DNA from: an uncultured Clostridia bacterium
GTDB lineage: Bacteria > Bacillota > Clostridia > Christensenellales > UBA1242
NCBI GenBank assembly: GCA_944383295.1
Contig: CALWOW010000017.1
Coordinates: 1 to 41,309, forward strand
Length of the DNA stretch: 41,309 bases
Reading direction: 5' to 3'
Position 1 is the stretch's first letter; each line of letters begins with the position of its first letter. The notes beneath the pieces are model-generated. The model did no database searches. It was not told where the DNA came from and saw only the letters and a list, made by a program, of their open reading frames with translations. The position numbers were made by a program, and so were the translations under genes. This document shows, one piece after another, positions 7,629 to 16,948 of this stretch.

Positions 7629-8702
7629 TTATACTGTATTTTCTTGCGTAGCACTGTATTTGAGTATAGTGGACAAAATTTTTTCCAAACTATCTTTTGG
7701 AACAGCATATTTTGAATTTGCACGTATAAGATTTGACCTTGTTATGAGTTGTTTAAAATTATTATAAAGTGTTTCGGGTGATAATTCTGGTTCCATTAAG
7801 GCAAGTGCATAACCCTTTTTTTCGAAATATAAGGCATTTTGGACTTGGTCGCCACGACTTCCTTTTGATAAGGGTATAATCAACATAGGGATAGAGTGTG
7901 AGAGTAACTCAAAAATTACATTTGAGCCACCCCTAGTGATTGCAACATCAATTATTTCTAATACAGCAGGCATATTATTGACGTATTCAACTTGTGTATA
8001 ACCGTTGCGTTTTATGTTTTTGTTAGATTTTCCTTTGCCTGTGATGTGTAAAATTTGATGCGTTTTTAATAAATTGTCCAAAGCGCTCCAAACGGCATTA
8101 TTTACGCTATTAGCACCTAGACTACCACCGATTACCAAACAAATAGGTTTTTCATTATTAAAGTTGTACATTTGTTTTGCACGTGTTTTATCATTTAATG
8201 ATACATTGCTTTGCGGAATAGGTGGGCCAACATACAGACCGTTACTGATAGCATCTGCGGTTTCTTTAAAGGTTGTGCATACCACTTTTGCCGAACGTCG
8301 AGCAATGCGATTAGCTAGCCCTAATGTAAAATCGCTTTCGTGTGCTATTAATGGTATTTTTAATTTTTTGCTAGCAAGTGCTACAGGTACAGCTACAAAA
8401 CCACCTTTTGAAAAAATGACGCAAGGTTGAACTTCTTTTAAAATTTGCTGTGCTTGTTTTTTACCATTATATAGTTTAAATGGTATCAGTAAATTTTTAG
8501 GGCTTAAATTTCTTGTTAGTTTTACAGTCGTGATAGGGCAATACTCTATGTTTGGGTATTTGCTAATAATGTCCCTTTCAATACCGTTTTCGCTACCTAT
8601 ATATACAATGCGCTCGAAGTTTTTTTCAAGCATAGGCAATAATGCTAAATTAGGTACGACGTGACCTGCAGTACCGCCACCTGTTAAAACTATGGTTTTC
8701 AT
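7629..8702 (-). CDS. murG: UDP-GlcNAc:undecaprenyl-PP-MurNAc-pentapeptide GlcNAc transferase MurG
   Basis: 357 residues, the normal MurG length. Motifs in order: GGGTAGHVVPN at 8-18, HESDFTLGLANRIARR (acceptor side), VIGGSLGANSVN, and the donor-binding block TRGGSNVIFELLS followed by GDQVQNALYF. MurG is the peripheral membrane glycosyltransferase that turns lipid I into lipid II. The gene stands alone on the minus strand with its own terminator, rather than in the usual division/cell-wall cluster with mraY and ftsW. It is transcribed divergently from the topoisomerase pair across a 274-base A/T-rich gap in which I could not assign promoters with confidence. An AAAGGTAG ribosome site precedes the ATG. 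Confidence 0.95.
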   Translation of the reverse strand: MKTIVLTGGGTAGHVVPNLALLPMLEKNFERIVYIGSENGIERDIISKYPNIEYCPITTVKLTRNLSPKNLLIPFKLYNGKKQAQQILKEVQPCVIFSKGGFVAVPVALASKKLKIPLIAHESDFTLGLANRIARRSAKVVCTTFKETADAISNGLYVGPPIPQSNVSLNDKTRAKQMYNFNNEKPICLVIGGSLGANSVNNAVWSALDNLLKTHQILHITGKGKSNKNIKRNGYTQVEYVNNMPAVLEIIDVAITRGGSNVIFELLSHSIPMLIIPLSKGSRGDQVQNALYFEKKGYALALMEPELSPETLYNNFKQLITRSNLIRANSKYAVPKDSLEKILSTILKYSATQENTV

Positions 8703-8976
8703 TTTTTGCTACCTTTATTTTTTATTTATTAGTATATGTCAAAATCTAGATTTTATAAGTAGATAAGATAAAGTTTACATTAAAATATTGACTAAACTTA
8801 ATATTGATTTATGTTCAACTTTTACTACTTTTTTTGTAAATTGATAATTTTTTTAATATAAATTTGGTATAAAAAAGACAAAAAAGTGAAAAATTTGAAA
8901 AATTATGCGCAAAATAATTTTTTATTTTTTATTATTTGTGTTAAAATATAAACTATAATGCAAGAGGAGAAGAATT

Positions 8977-10929
8977 TTGTCAAAAACGTATGAATCAAAA
9001 GATATAGTAGTTTTGGAAGGTTTAGATGCTGTAAGAATGAGACCCGGTATGTATATAGGTACAACGGGCACGAAAGGGCTACATCATTTGTTATGGGAAA
9101 TCGTTGACAACTCTGTCGATGAGTTAGCAAATGGCTATGGTGATACAATTATTGTAACTCTCGAAGAGGATGGTAGCGCTCAAGTCGAAGATAATGGGCG
9201 TGGAATACCTGTTGACATACACCCACAAATGAAAGTAAGTGGCGTTGAGGTAGTCTTTACGCAGTTGCACGCTGGTGGTAAATTCAACAATGAAAACTAT
9301 GGCTTTTCGGGTGGTTTGCACGGTGTTGGTGCGTCAGTTGCTAATGCTTTATCTCGTTGGCTAAATGTTTCCGTATTCCGTGAGGGGTATGAGTATGAAA
9401 TGCAGTTTGAGAGTAAAGGTAGTGGCGGAAAAATAAAAAGTGGTGTTCCTGTTGCGCCCTTAAAGAAAGTAGGTAAAACTGATAGAACAGGTACTTTAGT
9501 GCGTTTTATGCCAGATGATAGAGTATTTGAAGATATAACTTTTGACCTTGAAACCGTTTCAAAACGATTGAGAGAAATAGCATTTTTAAATAAGGGCATA
9601 AAGATAGTTTTAATAGATGAGCGAAAGTTGGAAAACGGTAAACCATTTACTCAAGAATTCAAGTACGAAGGGGGATTGAGTGACTTTGTTAAGTATTTGA
9701 ATGAAAATAAAACTGTTGAGCATCCAAAACCTATTTATTTTGAAGCAAAAAGTGATTTGTGTCAAATTGCATGCGCTATGCAGTACACAAACAATTATAC
9801 GGAAAATACTTTTAGTTATGTAAATAACATTCCAACTAGCGAGGGCGGAACTCACGAAACGGGGCTTAAGAATGCAATTACAAGAGCTTTTAATGATTTA
9901 GGTAAACGATATAATTTAATCAAGGATAAAGAACCACCTTTGACTGGTGAAGATTATAGAGAAGGCCTTACAATAGTTTTATCAGTCAAAATGCGTAATG
10001 TACAATTTGAAGGTCAAACTAAAACAAAATTAGGTAATACTGAAATAAAACCCGAAGTCGATAATTTGGCATACGCAAAATTGATTGAATACTTTGACCA
10101 AAATGCTAACAAGAGTGTTTTGGAATTAGCAATAAACAAAGGTAAAGCAGCAGCAAAAGTAAGGGAAGCAGCAAGAAAAGCAAAGGAAATTACACGTGCA
10201 AAAAATAGTATTGAAAACAGCAACCTTGTAGGTAAATTAAGCAGTTGTACAGGGAAAAAGCCCGAAATGAACGAATTGTTTATTGTTGAGGGTGACAGTG
10301 CAGGCGGAAGTGCAAAACAGGCTCGTGACCGTAGTTTTCAGGCAATTTTACCTTTGCGTGGTAAACCTTTAAATGCCGAGAAAAAACGTTTGGCACAAGT
10401 CCTTGCAAATGAAGAAATTCGTACAATAATCAGTGCATTAGGTACGGGTATAGGTGAAGATTTTAATATTTCAAATTTGAAATACCACAAAGTAATTATT
10501 TTAAGTGATGCTGACCAAGACGGTGCACACATTAGGGCAATTTTGCTTACATTCTTTTTTAGATATATGAAAGAGTTAGTGTTAAACGGACACGTTTATA
10601 TTGGACTTCCTCCATTGTATAAAGTGCAAAAAAGAGACAATATAGAATATGTTTATTCAGATGCAGAACTTCCTGAAGCAATCGAACGCATTGGTAAAGG
10701 TTATACAATGCAACGATACAAAGGTTTGGGTGAGATGAACCCTGAACAATTATGGGATACAACCATGAATCCGCAAACTCGTTCTTTAATGCGTGTTACT
10801 TTGGAAGATATCGCAAATGCCGAGTTAATGATAACAACATTAATGGGTGATAATATTGATGCACGTAAGGCGTACATTACAGAACATGCAAACTTTAATA
10901 AAGAAGATAATTTCAAGCCGATAAATTAG
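8977..10929 (+). CDS. parE: Type IIA topoisomerase ATPase subunit (probable topoisomerase IV ParE; GyrB-like)
   Basis: 650 residues. The GHKL ATPase domain has EIVDNSVDE, EDNGRGIPVDIH and the lid SGGLHGVGASVANALS. The transducer contains FEGQTKTKLGN. The TOPRIM domain has EGDSAGGSAKQ (from residue 438) and DADQDG (511-516), and QRYKGLGEMNPEQLW lies near the end. The wording GLDAVRxRPGMYIG, FLNKGIKIVLIDER and NELFIVEGDSAGG is closer to ParE than to GyrB as I know them, but the two are hard to separate by eye. The start is TTG at 8977, chosen because a GAGGAGA ribosome site sits just upstream and the product begins at the conserved N-terminus. It forms a two-gene operon with the next gene. Confidence 0.88.
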   Translation: MSKTYESKDIVVLEGLDAVRMRPGMYIGTTGTKGLHHLLWEIVDNSVDELANGYGDTIIVTLEEDGSAQVEDNGRGIPVDIHPQMKVSGVEVVFTQLHAGGKFNNENYGFSGGLHGVGASVANALSRWLNVSVFREGYEYEMQFESKGSGGKIKSGVPVAPLKKVGKTDRTGTLVRFMPDDRVFEDITFDLETVSKRLREIAFLNKGIKIVLIDERKLENGKPFTQEFKYEGGLSDFVKYLNENKTVEHPKPIYFEAKSDLCQIACAMQYTNNYTENTFSYVNNIPTSEGGTHETGLKNAITRAFNDLGKRYNLIKDKEPPLTGEDYREGLTIVLSVKMRNVQFEGQTKTKLGNTEIKPEVDNLAYAKLIEYFDQNANKSVLELAINKGKAAAKVREAARKAKEITRAKNSIENSNLVGKLSSCTGKKPEMNELFIVEGDSAGGSAKQARDRSFQAILPLRGKPLNAEKKRLAQVLANEEIRTIISALGTGIGEDFNISNLKYHKVIILSDADQDGAHIRAILLTFFFRYMKELVLNGHVYIGLPPLYKVQKRDNIEYVYSDAELPEAIERIGKGYTMQRYKGLGEMNPEQLWDTTMNPQTRSLMRVTLEDIANAELMITTLMGDNIDARKAYITEHANFNKEDNFKPIN

Positions 10930-10938
10930 GAGTAAAGT

Positions 10939-13392
10939 ATGAGAGAAAAAGAAAAGAAATCTGCTAGTACAGGTTCAATAGATTTGGCTACCGCAGGTGG
11001 CATTATTGAATGCGGTATGGATGAAGTATTGCACAATAGTATGATGCCATACAGTGAGTTTGTAATTCTTGACCGTGCGCTTCCTCGTGTTGAAGATGGA
11101 CTTAAACCCGTACAACGTAGAATTTTATATGCAATGAAAGATATGGGGCTTGACCCAGACAAACCTTTTAAAAAATCGGCACGTATTGTCGGTGAATGTT
11201 TAGGTAAATATCACCCACACGGTGATACATCGGTTTATGATGCAATGGTGCGTATGGCTCAGCCTTATAATATGCGAGAAATATTAGTTCAAGGTCACGG
11301 AAATTTTGGTAGTAATGATGGCGATAGTGCTGCTGCTATGCGTTATACAGAAGCAAGACTTGCACCATTAGCCTTAGAGTTGTTGCGTGATTTGGAAAAA
11401 GACACAGTGCATTGGAGTTTGAATTTCGATGACTCTTTAAAAGAACCTGATATGTTGCCGGGTAGATTTCCAAATTTGCTAGTAAATGGCGCAAGCGGTA
11501 TTGCTGTAGGGCTTGCTACAAACATTCCTCCACACAATTTAGCAGAGGTAATTGATGGGGTTGTAGCTTATATTGACAACCCTAAAATCACTTTAAAGCA
11601 AATGATGAAAATCATCAAAGGACCTGATTTCCCTACAGGTGCTTTGATGACAATAGACGAACTTGAAAAAGCGTATGAGACCGGTAAGGGTAAAATTATA
11701 ATGATATCTAAATATCACATAGAAGAAGGTAAAAATGATAAAAAGAATATTGTTATTACCGAACTTCCTTATCAGGTAAACAAGGCAAAACTGTTACAAA
11801 ATATTGTTGAATTAAGTGAAGAAAAATCTGGGGTGCTTGCTGATATCGCAGAAGTTAGAGATGAAAGTGACAGAAATGGTATGCGTGCAGTAATCTCTAT
11901 AAAAAAAGAAGGCAATGTCAACGCTATAATTGAAAGTTTAATGAAAAGCACAGATATGCGTTGTAGTTTTGCCATCAATATGGTAGCAATCGCTGGCGGT
12001 AAACCAAAGACTTTAGGTCTTATGGAAATTATAAAATATTACGTAGAGTATCAGCGAGAAATTATTTTAAGGCGTAGTAAATATGATTTAGAAGTAGCAA
12101 AAGAGCGTAGCCATATTTTAGAAGGCTTGCTGATTGCTATTAAAAATATTGATGAAGTCGTAAAAATAATTAAAAAGGCTGTTTCGACTGCTGATGCTAA
12201 AATGAAGTTAAAAGAGCGTTTTGTTCTTTCTGAACGACAAGCGCAAGCAATACTTGATATGCGACTTGCAAGGCTAACCAGTTTGGAAGTAAACAAAATT
12301 ACCGATGAACTAAAAGAGTTGAAAATATTAATTGATAAACTAACAGCAATTATAAAAAGTACTGCGTTGCAGTTCCAAACTGTTAAAGAAGAAATTTTGG
12401 AAATTAAACGAAAGTACAAAAATCCTCGTCGCACTCAAATTATTGGTGCGGAAGAAAAAATGGAAATTGAGACAGTCAAGGTTGATGTAGCCGTACCTAT
12501 GGTTTTGGGCTTAACCGCACAAGGTGACTTAAAGGCAATGGAAGCAAAAACTTATGCAAATGCTCAAAAAGAGTTTAAAGCAGATGGTTCACTCAATCAA
12601 GTACATACTCAACTTTTAAATGTTAAATCGGATAGTGAAGTATTGGCATTCACAAGTGCGGGGTATTGTATTAGATTTAATATGGCAGATTTAAAACCTT
12701 GCAAATATCGAGATAAGGGAGTAAGCCCTCGAGATATATTTGTTGAATTTGCTATGGACGAACAAATTGTTTCATTAATACCTGCCGAATTTGCCGAAAA
12801 AGAAGAACGCAACTTGTTATTCTTTACGAAGCAAGGTATGGTAAAAAAGACTGCTTTTGCTGAATACAACACTGTAAAAAGTTATATACAAGCTGTTAAG
12901 GTAAAAGAAGATGACAAAGTTATCAATGTTGAATTCGATGTTGATGGTCACGATATGATTTATGCTACGGCGTATGGACAGGTATTGTTTGCAACAAAAG
13001 ATGATATACCTATTCAAGGTAGAGTATCGGGTGGTGTAAAGGGTGTAAACCTTTACGAAGGCGATTATGTTGCGTACGCAGGCTTGACTGCTGATGAGGG
13101 CGAAATGGTGGTTGTGACCGAACAAGGACTTGCAAAGCGTGTAATTTTAGCGCAAATTGATAAATTACCTAGATACAGAAAGGGTGTTAGATTAATACTT
13201 TTAAGCAAAGAAGATAAAATTACTTTTGCTACTTGCATTACAAATCCAGAAGATTTAGTTTTGGTAACTAAAGAAGGGAATGTGGGTATAAACTCCGAAA
13301 AAATAGAAATTATTCCTAGAGAAAAGAAAGGCGCTCCGCTCAAAAAAGTTACAGGAGTTTTGAGTGGTTTTGTCAATACAAAATTAAAATAA
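10939..13392 (+). CDS. parC: Type IIA topoisomerase DNA-cleavage subunit (probable topoisomerase IV ParC; GyrA-like)
   Basis: 817 residues. The breakage-reunion domain includes [20 protein letters not shown] and the catalytic tyrosine in MRYTEAR (Tyr136). A coiled-coil arm spans about 370-490, followed by a C-terminal beta-pinwheel domain. I do not see the QRRGGKG GyrA box that defines DNA-wrapping gyrases; the equivalent region reads [15 protein letters not shown]. That supports topoisomerase IV, which decatenates replicated chromosomes. The quinolone-determining segment has Thr-Ser where Escherichia coli GyrA has Ser83-Ala84; the effect is unknown. The gene starts 9 bases after its partner's stop with a good GGAG site. 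Confidence 0.88.
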   Translation: MREKEKKSASTGSIDLATAGGIIECGMDEVLHNSMMPYSEFVILDRALPRVEDGLKPVQRRILYAMKDMGLDPDKPFKKSARIVGECLGKYHPHGDTSVYDAMVRMAQPYNMREILVQGHGNFGSNDGDSAAAMRYTEARLAPLALELLRDLEKDTVHWSLNFDDSLKEPDMLPGRFPNLLVNGASGIAVGLATNIPPHNLAEVIDGVVAYIDNPKITLKQMMKIIKGPDFPTGALMTIDELEKAYETGKGKIIMISKYHIEEGKNDKKNIVITELPYQVNKAKLLQNIVELSEEKSGVLADIAEVRDESDRNGMRAVISIKKEGNVNAIIESLMKSTDMRCSFAINMVAIAGGKPKTLGLMEIIKYYVEYQREIILRRSKYDLEVAKERSHILEGLLIAIKNIDEVVKIIKKAVSTADAKMKLKERFVLSERQAQAILDMRLARLTSLEVNKITDELKELKILIDKLTAIIKSTALQFQTVKEEILEIKRKYKNPRRTQIIGAEEKMEIETVKVDVAVPMVLGLTAQGDLKAMEAKTYANAQKEFKADGSLNQVHTQLLNVKSDSEVLAFTSAGYCIRFNMADLKPCKYRDKGVSPRDIFVEFAMDEQIVSLIPAEFAEKEERNLLFFTKQGMVKKTAFAEYNTVKSYIQAVKVKEDDKVINVEFDVDGHDMIYATAYGQVLFATKDDIPIQGRVSGGVKGVNLYEGDYVAYAGLTADEGEMVVVTEQGLAKRVILAQIDKLPRYRKGVRLILLSKEDKITFATCITNPEDLVLVTKEGNVGINSEKIEIIPREKKGAPLKKVTGVLSGFVNTKLK

Positions 13393-13411
13393 TAACTATC
13401 AAATATTAATT

Positions 13412-13439
13412 AAACAGGTACTAAAATACCTGTTTTTTT
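13412..13439 (+). terminator. Terminator of the topoisomerase operon
   Basis: AAACAGGTA and TACCTGTTT form a perfect 9-bp stem with a CTAAAA loop and a following T-run, 20 bases after the parC stop. Confidence 0.85.
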
Positions 13440-13592
13440 GTGCTAAAAATAAAAGTGGGTGAATATAGATAATTAAAGCAAGTCTGTTTTCGACACGCTC
13501 TAACAAATTTCGTTTTTGGCTGTATAAATTTCGTCAAATTTCTATTTATAGAGCGCGCTAATAATTTGCTAAACTATTAATGTGAGGATTTT

Positions 13593-14363
13593 ATGAAGTT
13601 TCTTGTTGTAAAACGAACGGTGATATGGTCTGCACTTGTTGTGCTAGTCTTGTGCGGAGTATTATCAATGCCGTTGGGTGAAAATGCAATGTCCGCAGTA
13701 TTTTTTGGTGACAACTTGCGTAAAATTCCGGTGTACAATGTTGACACACAAGAAAAAAGAGTTGCTATTAGTTTTGATGCTGCTTGGGGAGCGGATAAAA
13801 CTCGTGACATTATGAAGATACTAAAAGAATACAATGCAAATGCAACGTTTTTCCTTGTCGGCTTCTGGGCTGAGAAATATCCAGATATTGTTAAGGAAAT
13901 TCACGAAAATGGATACGAAATAGGTACTCACAGCAATACGCATCCTGATATGACCAAATTAAGCAAAGAGCAAGTAAAGTTGGAATTAGAGCAATCTATG
14001 CAAAAAATTAAATCTGCCGTTGATGTTGACATAAAATTATTTAGAGCACCTTTTGGAGCGTACAACAATCAACTACTAGATGTTGCAGAAGAATTGAATT
14101 TACAAACAATTCAATGGAATGTTGATTCACTAGATTGGAAAGGTATTAGCGGAAGTGAAATTGCAAATCGTATATTATCAAGAGTAAGCTCCGGTTCAAT
14201 TATTTTGTGTCACAATAATTCCGACCATATTTTAGATGCTTTGCCTATTGTGTTGGACCGTTTAAAGTTGCAAGGTTACACTGTGGGTTGTGTCGGTGAT
14301 TTGGTATATACAGAAAACTTTACTATTGATAGAGCGGGCGTGCAACACAAAATAAGCGCTTAA
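13593..14363 (+). CDS. Secreted or membrane-anchored polysaccharide deacetylase, PdaB-like
   Basis: 256 residues: one N-terminal hydrophobic segment (about 8-25), then a NodB-homology domain. Conserved stations are FDAAWG (61-66), HSNTHPD with the two metal-binding histidines (113-119), RAPFGAY (151-157), DSLDW (178-182) and LCHN with the catalytic histidine (207). The family's usual TFDDG motif is FDAAWG here, so the second aspartate, normally a metal ligand, is missing. This is the form I associate with the PdaB-like sporulation/cell-wall subgroup. The likely role is deacetylation of peptidoglycan or another surface glycan outside the membrane. It is a monocistronic unit between terminators; GTGAGG precedes the ATG. 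Confidence 0.88.
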   Translation: MKFLVVKRTVIWSALVVLVLCGVLSMPLGENAMSAVFFGDNLRKIPVYNVDTQEKRVAISFDAAWGADKTRDIMKILKEYNANATFFLVGFWAEKYPDIVKEIHENGYEIGTHSNTHPDMTKLSKEQVKLELEQSMQKIKSAVDVDIKLFRAPFGAYNNQLLDVAEELNLQTIQWNVDSLDWKGISGSEIANRILSRVSSGSIILCHNNSDHILDALPIVLDRLKLQGYTVGCVGDLVYTENFTIDRAGVQHKISA

Positions 14364-14437
14364 TATTAAGCATAAAGTATGTGGATGTGTAGTGCTAAAA
14401 ATTTTTATTTGCAAATATTAAGAAACAGGAGAAAATT

Positions 14438-15118
14438 ATGAGTTTTGAATTTAACAACAATAGGGTTTATCTATGCGGAAAAATTGCTAGTGAGCCAGTG
14501 TTTAGTCACGAAGTGTATGGCGAAGGTTTCTATGATATAAACTTGCAGGTGAATAGACTATCCGAGCAATTTGATATAATCCCTATAACCATATCTGAAA
14601 GATTATTTAAAGATGTAGATTTGCGTATAGGTCGTGAGTTGGCGGTTAGCGGACAATTCCGTAGTTATAATAAATTTGTAGATGGCAAAAGCAAACTGAT
14701 GTTGACTGTTTTTGTGCGTGAAATTTTAGAGCCAAAGCCAGAACAAAACTGTAATATTATCGAGCTAACAGGTTATATTTGTAAGGAACCTGTTTATAGA
14801 ACTACACCATTTAAAAGAGAAATTTGTGATGTGCTACTTGCTGTAAACAGGGCATACAACAAATCAGATTATCTTCCTTGTATAGCGTGGGGGCGGAATG
14901 CTCGTTTTGTTAGCGGACTTGCCGTGGGGGATAAGCTGTATTTAACTGGTCGTATTCAAAGTCGTACTTATCAAAAACGAATTGAAGACAATGTGGAAAC
15001 TCGTATTGCTTATGAAGTTTCGGTAAGCAAAGTGTCGGATCAAGACAATTTACAATATATATTGAAGCAAGATGATATTGCAAGTCCAAATGGTTTTGCT
15101 GAAGTGGTAAGTTCTTAA
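14438..15118 (+). CDS. SSB-like protein with two OB folds
   Basis: 226 residues with two successive OB-fold-like halves. The second (about 108-205) matches single-stranded-DNA-binding proteins clearly: ELTGYICKEPVYRTT, CIAWGRNARF and GDKLYLTGRIQSRTY. The first (about 5-100; HEVYGEGFYDINLQVNRL, ISERLF, SGQFRSYN) is the divergent half seen in the clostridial tandem-OB SSB-like family. It lacks the acidic DDDIPF-type tail of the housekeeping SSB, so it is probably an accessory single-stranded-DNA binder; recruitment of repair partners through the usual tail is unlikely. The gene is single, with a ribosome site at CAGGAGAA and a terminator directly after. Confidence 0.85.
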   Translation: MSFEFNNNRVYLCGKIASEPVFSHEVYGEGFYDINLQVNRLSEQFDIIPITISERLFKDVDLRIGRELAVSGQFRSYNKFVDGKSKLMLTVFVREILEPKPEQNCNIIELTGYICKEPVYRTTPFKREICDVLLAVNRAYNKSDYLPCIAWGRNARFVSGLAVGDKLYLTGRIQSRTYQKRIEDNVETRIAYEVSVSKVSDQDNLQYILKQDDIASPNGFAEVVSS

Positions 15119-15120
15119 TT

Positions 15121-15145
15121 AAAGTCCAATTATGGACTTTTTATT
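15121..15145 (+). terminator. Terminator after the SSB-like gene
   Basis: AAAGTCC and GGACTTT form a 7-bp perfect stem followed by TTATTTTTTA, starting 3 bases after the stop codon. Confidence 0.8.
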
Positions 15146-15159
15146 TTTTATTACAAATA

Positions 15160-15188
15160 TTGACATTAAATTTATAATTTGGTATAAT
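15160..15188 (+). promoter_or_regulatory. Full-consensus sigma-A promoter for the LRR protein gene
   Basis: TTGACA and TATAAT, both perfect, are separated by 17 bases and lie 40 bases upstream of the start codon. This is the strongest promoter visible in the window and predicts high constitutive expression of the LRR protein. Confidence 0.85.
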
Positions 15189-15228
15189 TAAACAAAAGCG
15201 ACAAAAAATAAATAGGGAGAGGTAAAAT

Positions 15229-16701
15229 ATGGCAGATGAAATTTTAGAAAATGAACAAAATGGGGAAAATCAAAAAACTGCTCGTGAAAGCGTAATGCAA
15301 GGTGGCAGAAATGTTTTACAAGGCGCTAGTAGTTTGTTGAGTAATCTTCACCGTTTTGTTGTGGGTGAGGACTTTTTGGAGTTTGCTCAAATACCAAAGG
15401 AAAACAAAAGATTTCTTTTTGGTATTACAATGTCTGATAATGTACAAAAAATAGGAGAAGGATTTGCAAGTAATTCAAAGCATGTAAGAGAAGCAATCCT
15501 TTCGAGTGCATTAACTGAAATACCTGATTCAGCTTTTGAGGGCTGTGGTAAATTGAGTGTAGTCAATTTTGACCACTTGACAAATTTGAAAGCAATTAGA
15601 GAAAATGCTTTCGCTGACACAAACATTCGTTCAATTCCTAATATGGATAATTTACAAATCATAGATAAGGGCGCTTTTAACGAATGTACAAAATTAAGAC
15701 ACTTAAATTTTGGACAAAATAGCGAAATTCGAGTTATTAACGATTATGCATTTAATGGCTGTAAACGTTTGGTTGACCAAAAACACAGTTTATTTGGCGG
15801 TTGGGGCGGTAAATTTGATTTACCACCTAAGCTAGAAGTGTTGGGTAAGGGCGCTTTCGGTGGTTGTCACAAAATTAGAAACATTACAATTCCTGAAAGT
15901 TGTAGAGAGATAACAGGTAATCCTTTTAGTTCTCCTAGTGATTACAAGAAAAACGGCAAAATGAAACTTCGTTCTCGTTGGCGTAATTGGCATTGCAAAG
16001 TTGATGTTCCAGGTTTGGGTAAAATTAGGGCTAAAAACTTTACAAGCATGCAAACAACTGTTGATGGCTTACGCTATTTAGTTTGCAATAGTCAATACAT
16101 GGTTGAAATCGAGCATGGTAAATTTGTTTCAAAAACAAAAGCGGAATATGAAGCATGGAAAAATGAAAAAGATGATGATTTGGTAGCAAATACGCAAGTA
16201 TCAAGAGAAGCATTTGTATCATATCTTGCAGAAAAAGGTATAAATATAAGTATTGATAATGTTGCTTTGTCTCAAATGGACAAGTTCAATCGTGCAAAAA
16301 ATGATGTTATAAGCATACCTTACGGTAAAAAGACTTTAGAAATTAGTGTGTTGGATATGAAAACTTACTCTGCTAAATTTGAAAAAGCTAAATCAAAAGA
16401 AATGCAAAAAACAGCTAGTGAAGAAAAAGAATTACCTAAAGAAGATAAGCTTAGTACTAATATAATGGAAAAAGAGCAACCTCAAACAATGGCTGAGGCA
16501 GAAGCGGAAACTCAAATCGTTGAGCCAAAAGGTCCACAACCATACGACAAACAAGTTGAGGATATACCTATGGTTGAGGGTAATGACAATCAATATAATG
16601 ATATTATAAATAATTTGAATGATTACAATTTGGCAGTTGCAACTACATCTAATACACCTACCATTTCAAAAGACGATAATGAGAAAGAAATGGGGCAATA
16701 A
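15229..16701 (+). CDS. BspA-type leucine-rich-repeat protein without signal peptide
   Basis: 490 residues. About residues 85-230 carry BspA/LRR_5 repeats of the form LTEIPDSAFEGCGKL, LKAIRENAFADTNI, LQIIDKGAFNECTKL and LEVLGKGAFGGCHKI. There is then a linker region (about 250-400), and the last 100 residues are acidic and low in complexity (EKEQPQTMAEAEAE). BspA-type proteins are usually secreted, but this one has no signal peptide, membrane anchor or sorting motif, so it is probably cytoplasmic or exported by an unusual route. LRR domains bind proteins; the partner is unknown. It has the near-perfect promoter at 15160-15188 and a GGGAGAGG ribosome site, which suggests abundance. Confidence 0.85.
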   Translation: MADEILENEQNGENQKTARESVMQGGRNVLQGASSLLSNLHRFVVGEDFLEFAQIPKENKRFLFGITMSDNVQKIGEGFASNSKHVREAILSSALTEIPDSAFEGCGKLSVVNFDHLTNLKAIRENAFADTNIRSIPNMDNLQIIDKGAFNECTKLRHLNFGQNSEIRVINDYAFNGCKRLVDQKHSLFGGWGGKFDLPPKLEVLGKGAFGGCHKIRNITIPESCREITGNPFSSPSDYKKNGKMKLRSRWRNWHCKVDVPGLGKIRAKNFTSMQTTVDGLRYLVCNSQYMVEIEHGKFVSKTKAEYEAWKNEKDDDLVANTQVSREAFVSYLAEKGINISIDNVALSQMDKFNRAKNDVISIPYGKKTLEISVLDMKTYSAKFEKAKSKEMQKTASEEKELPKEDKLSTNIMEKEQPQTMAEAEAETQIVEPKGPQPYDKQVEDIPMVEGNDNQYNDIINNLNDYNLAVATTSNTPTISKDDNEKEMGQ

Positions 16702-16836
16702 AATAGCATGTATTTAGTTTATTAAGTTTTAATAGTTTTATATGTTTTTAATATTAAAAGATTAGGTATTGCTGTAAATTATTATAAATTTAATTATTTA
16801 ATTATATAAAACAAATTAATATGAATAATAAATAAC

Positions 16837-16870
16837 AAAAAACTTTATTAATTAAAATAAAGTTTTTTTG
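16837..16870 (+). terminator. Terminator downstream of the LRR protein gene
   Basis: AAAAACTTTAT and ATAAAGTTTTT form an 11-bp stem with a TAATTAA-type loop and a long T-run. The 135 bases between the LRR stop and this hairpin are very A/T-rich and show no other feature. Confidence 0.75.
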
Positions 16871-16894
16871 TTTTTGAATATAATTTATATGTAT

Positions 16895-16923
16895 TTACAA
16901 ATAATAATAAGATATGTTATACT
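16895..16923 (+). promoter_or_regulatory. Promoter for the decayed gene (extended -10)
   Basis: TTACAA and TATACT are separated by 17 bases, with TGT directly before the -10 (extended -10 type), 25 bases upstream of the ATG at 16949. The promoter appears intact although the gene it serves is broken. Confidence 0.6.
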
Positions 16924-16948
16924 ACATACTGAAGTATAGAAGCTTTTT

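Noticed and set aside
7498-7767. 89-codon plus-strand frame
   Set aside because: It starts inside the murG terminator hairpin and runs antisense into murG; no ribosome site, hydrophobic random composition.
13488-13560. Inverted CGCTCTA/TAGAGCG pair before the deacetylase gene as an operator
   Set aside because: The 7-base arms are about 45 bases apart with no supporting structure; likely chance.
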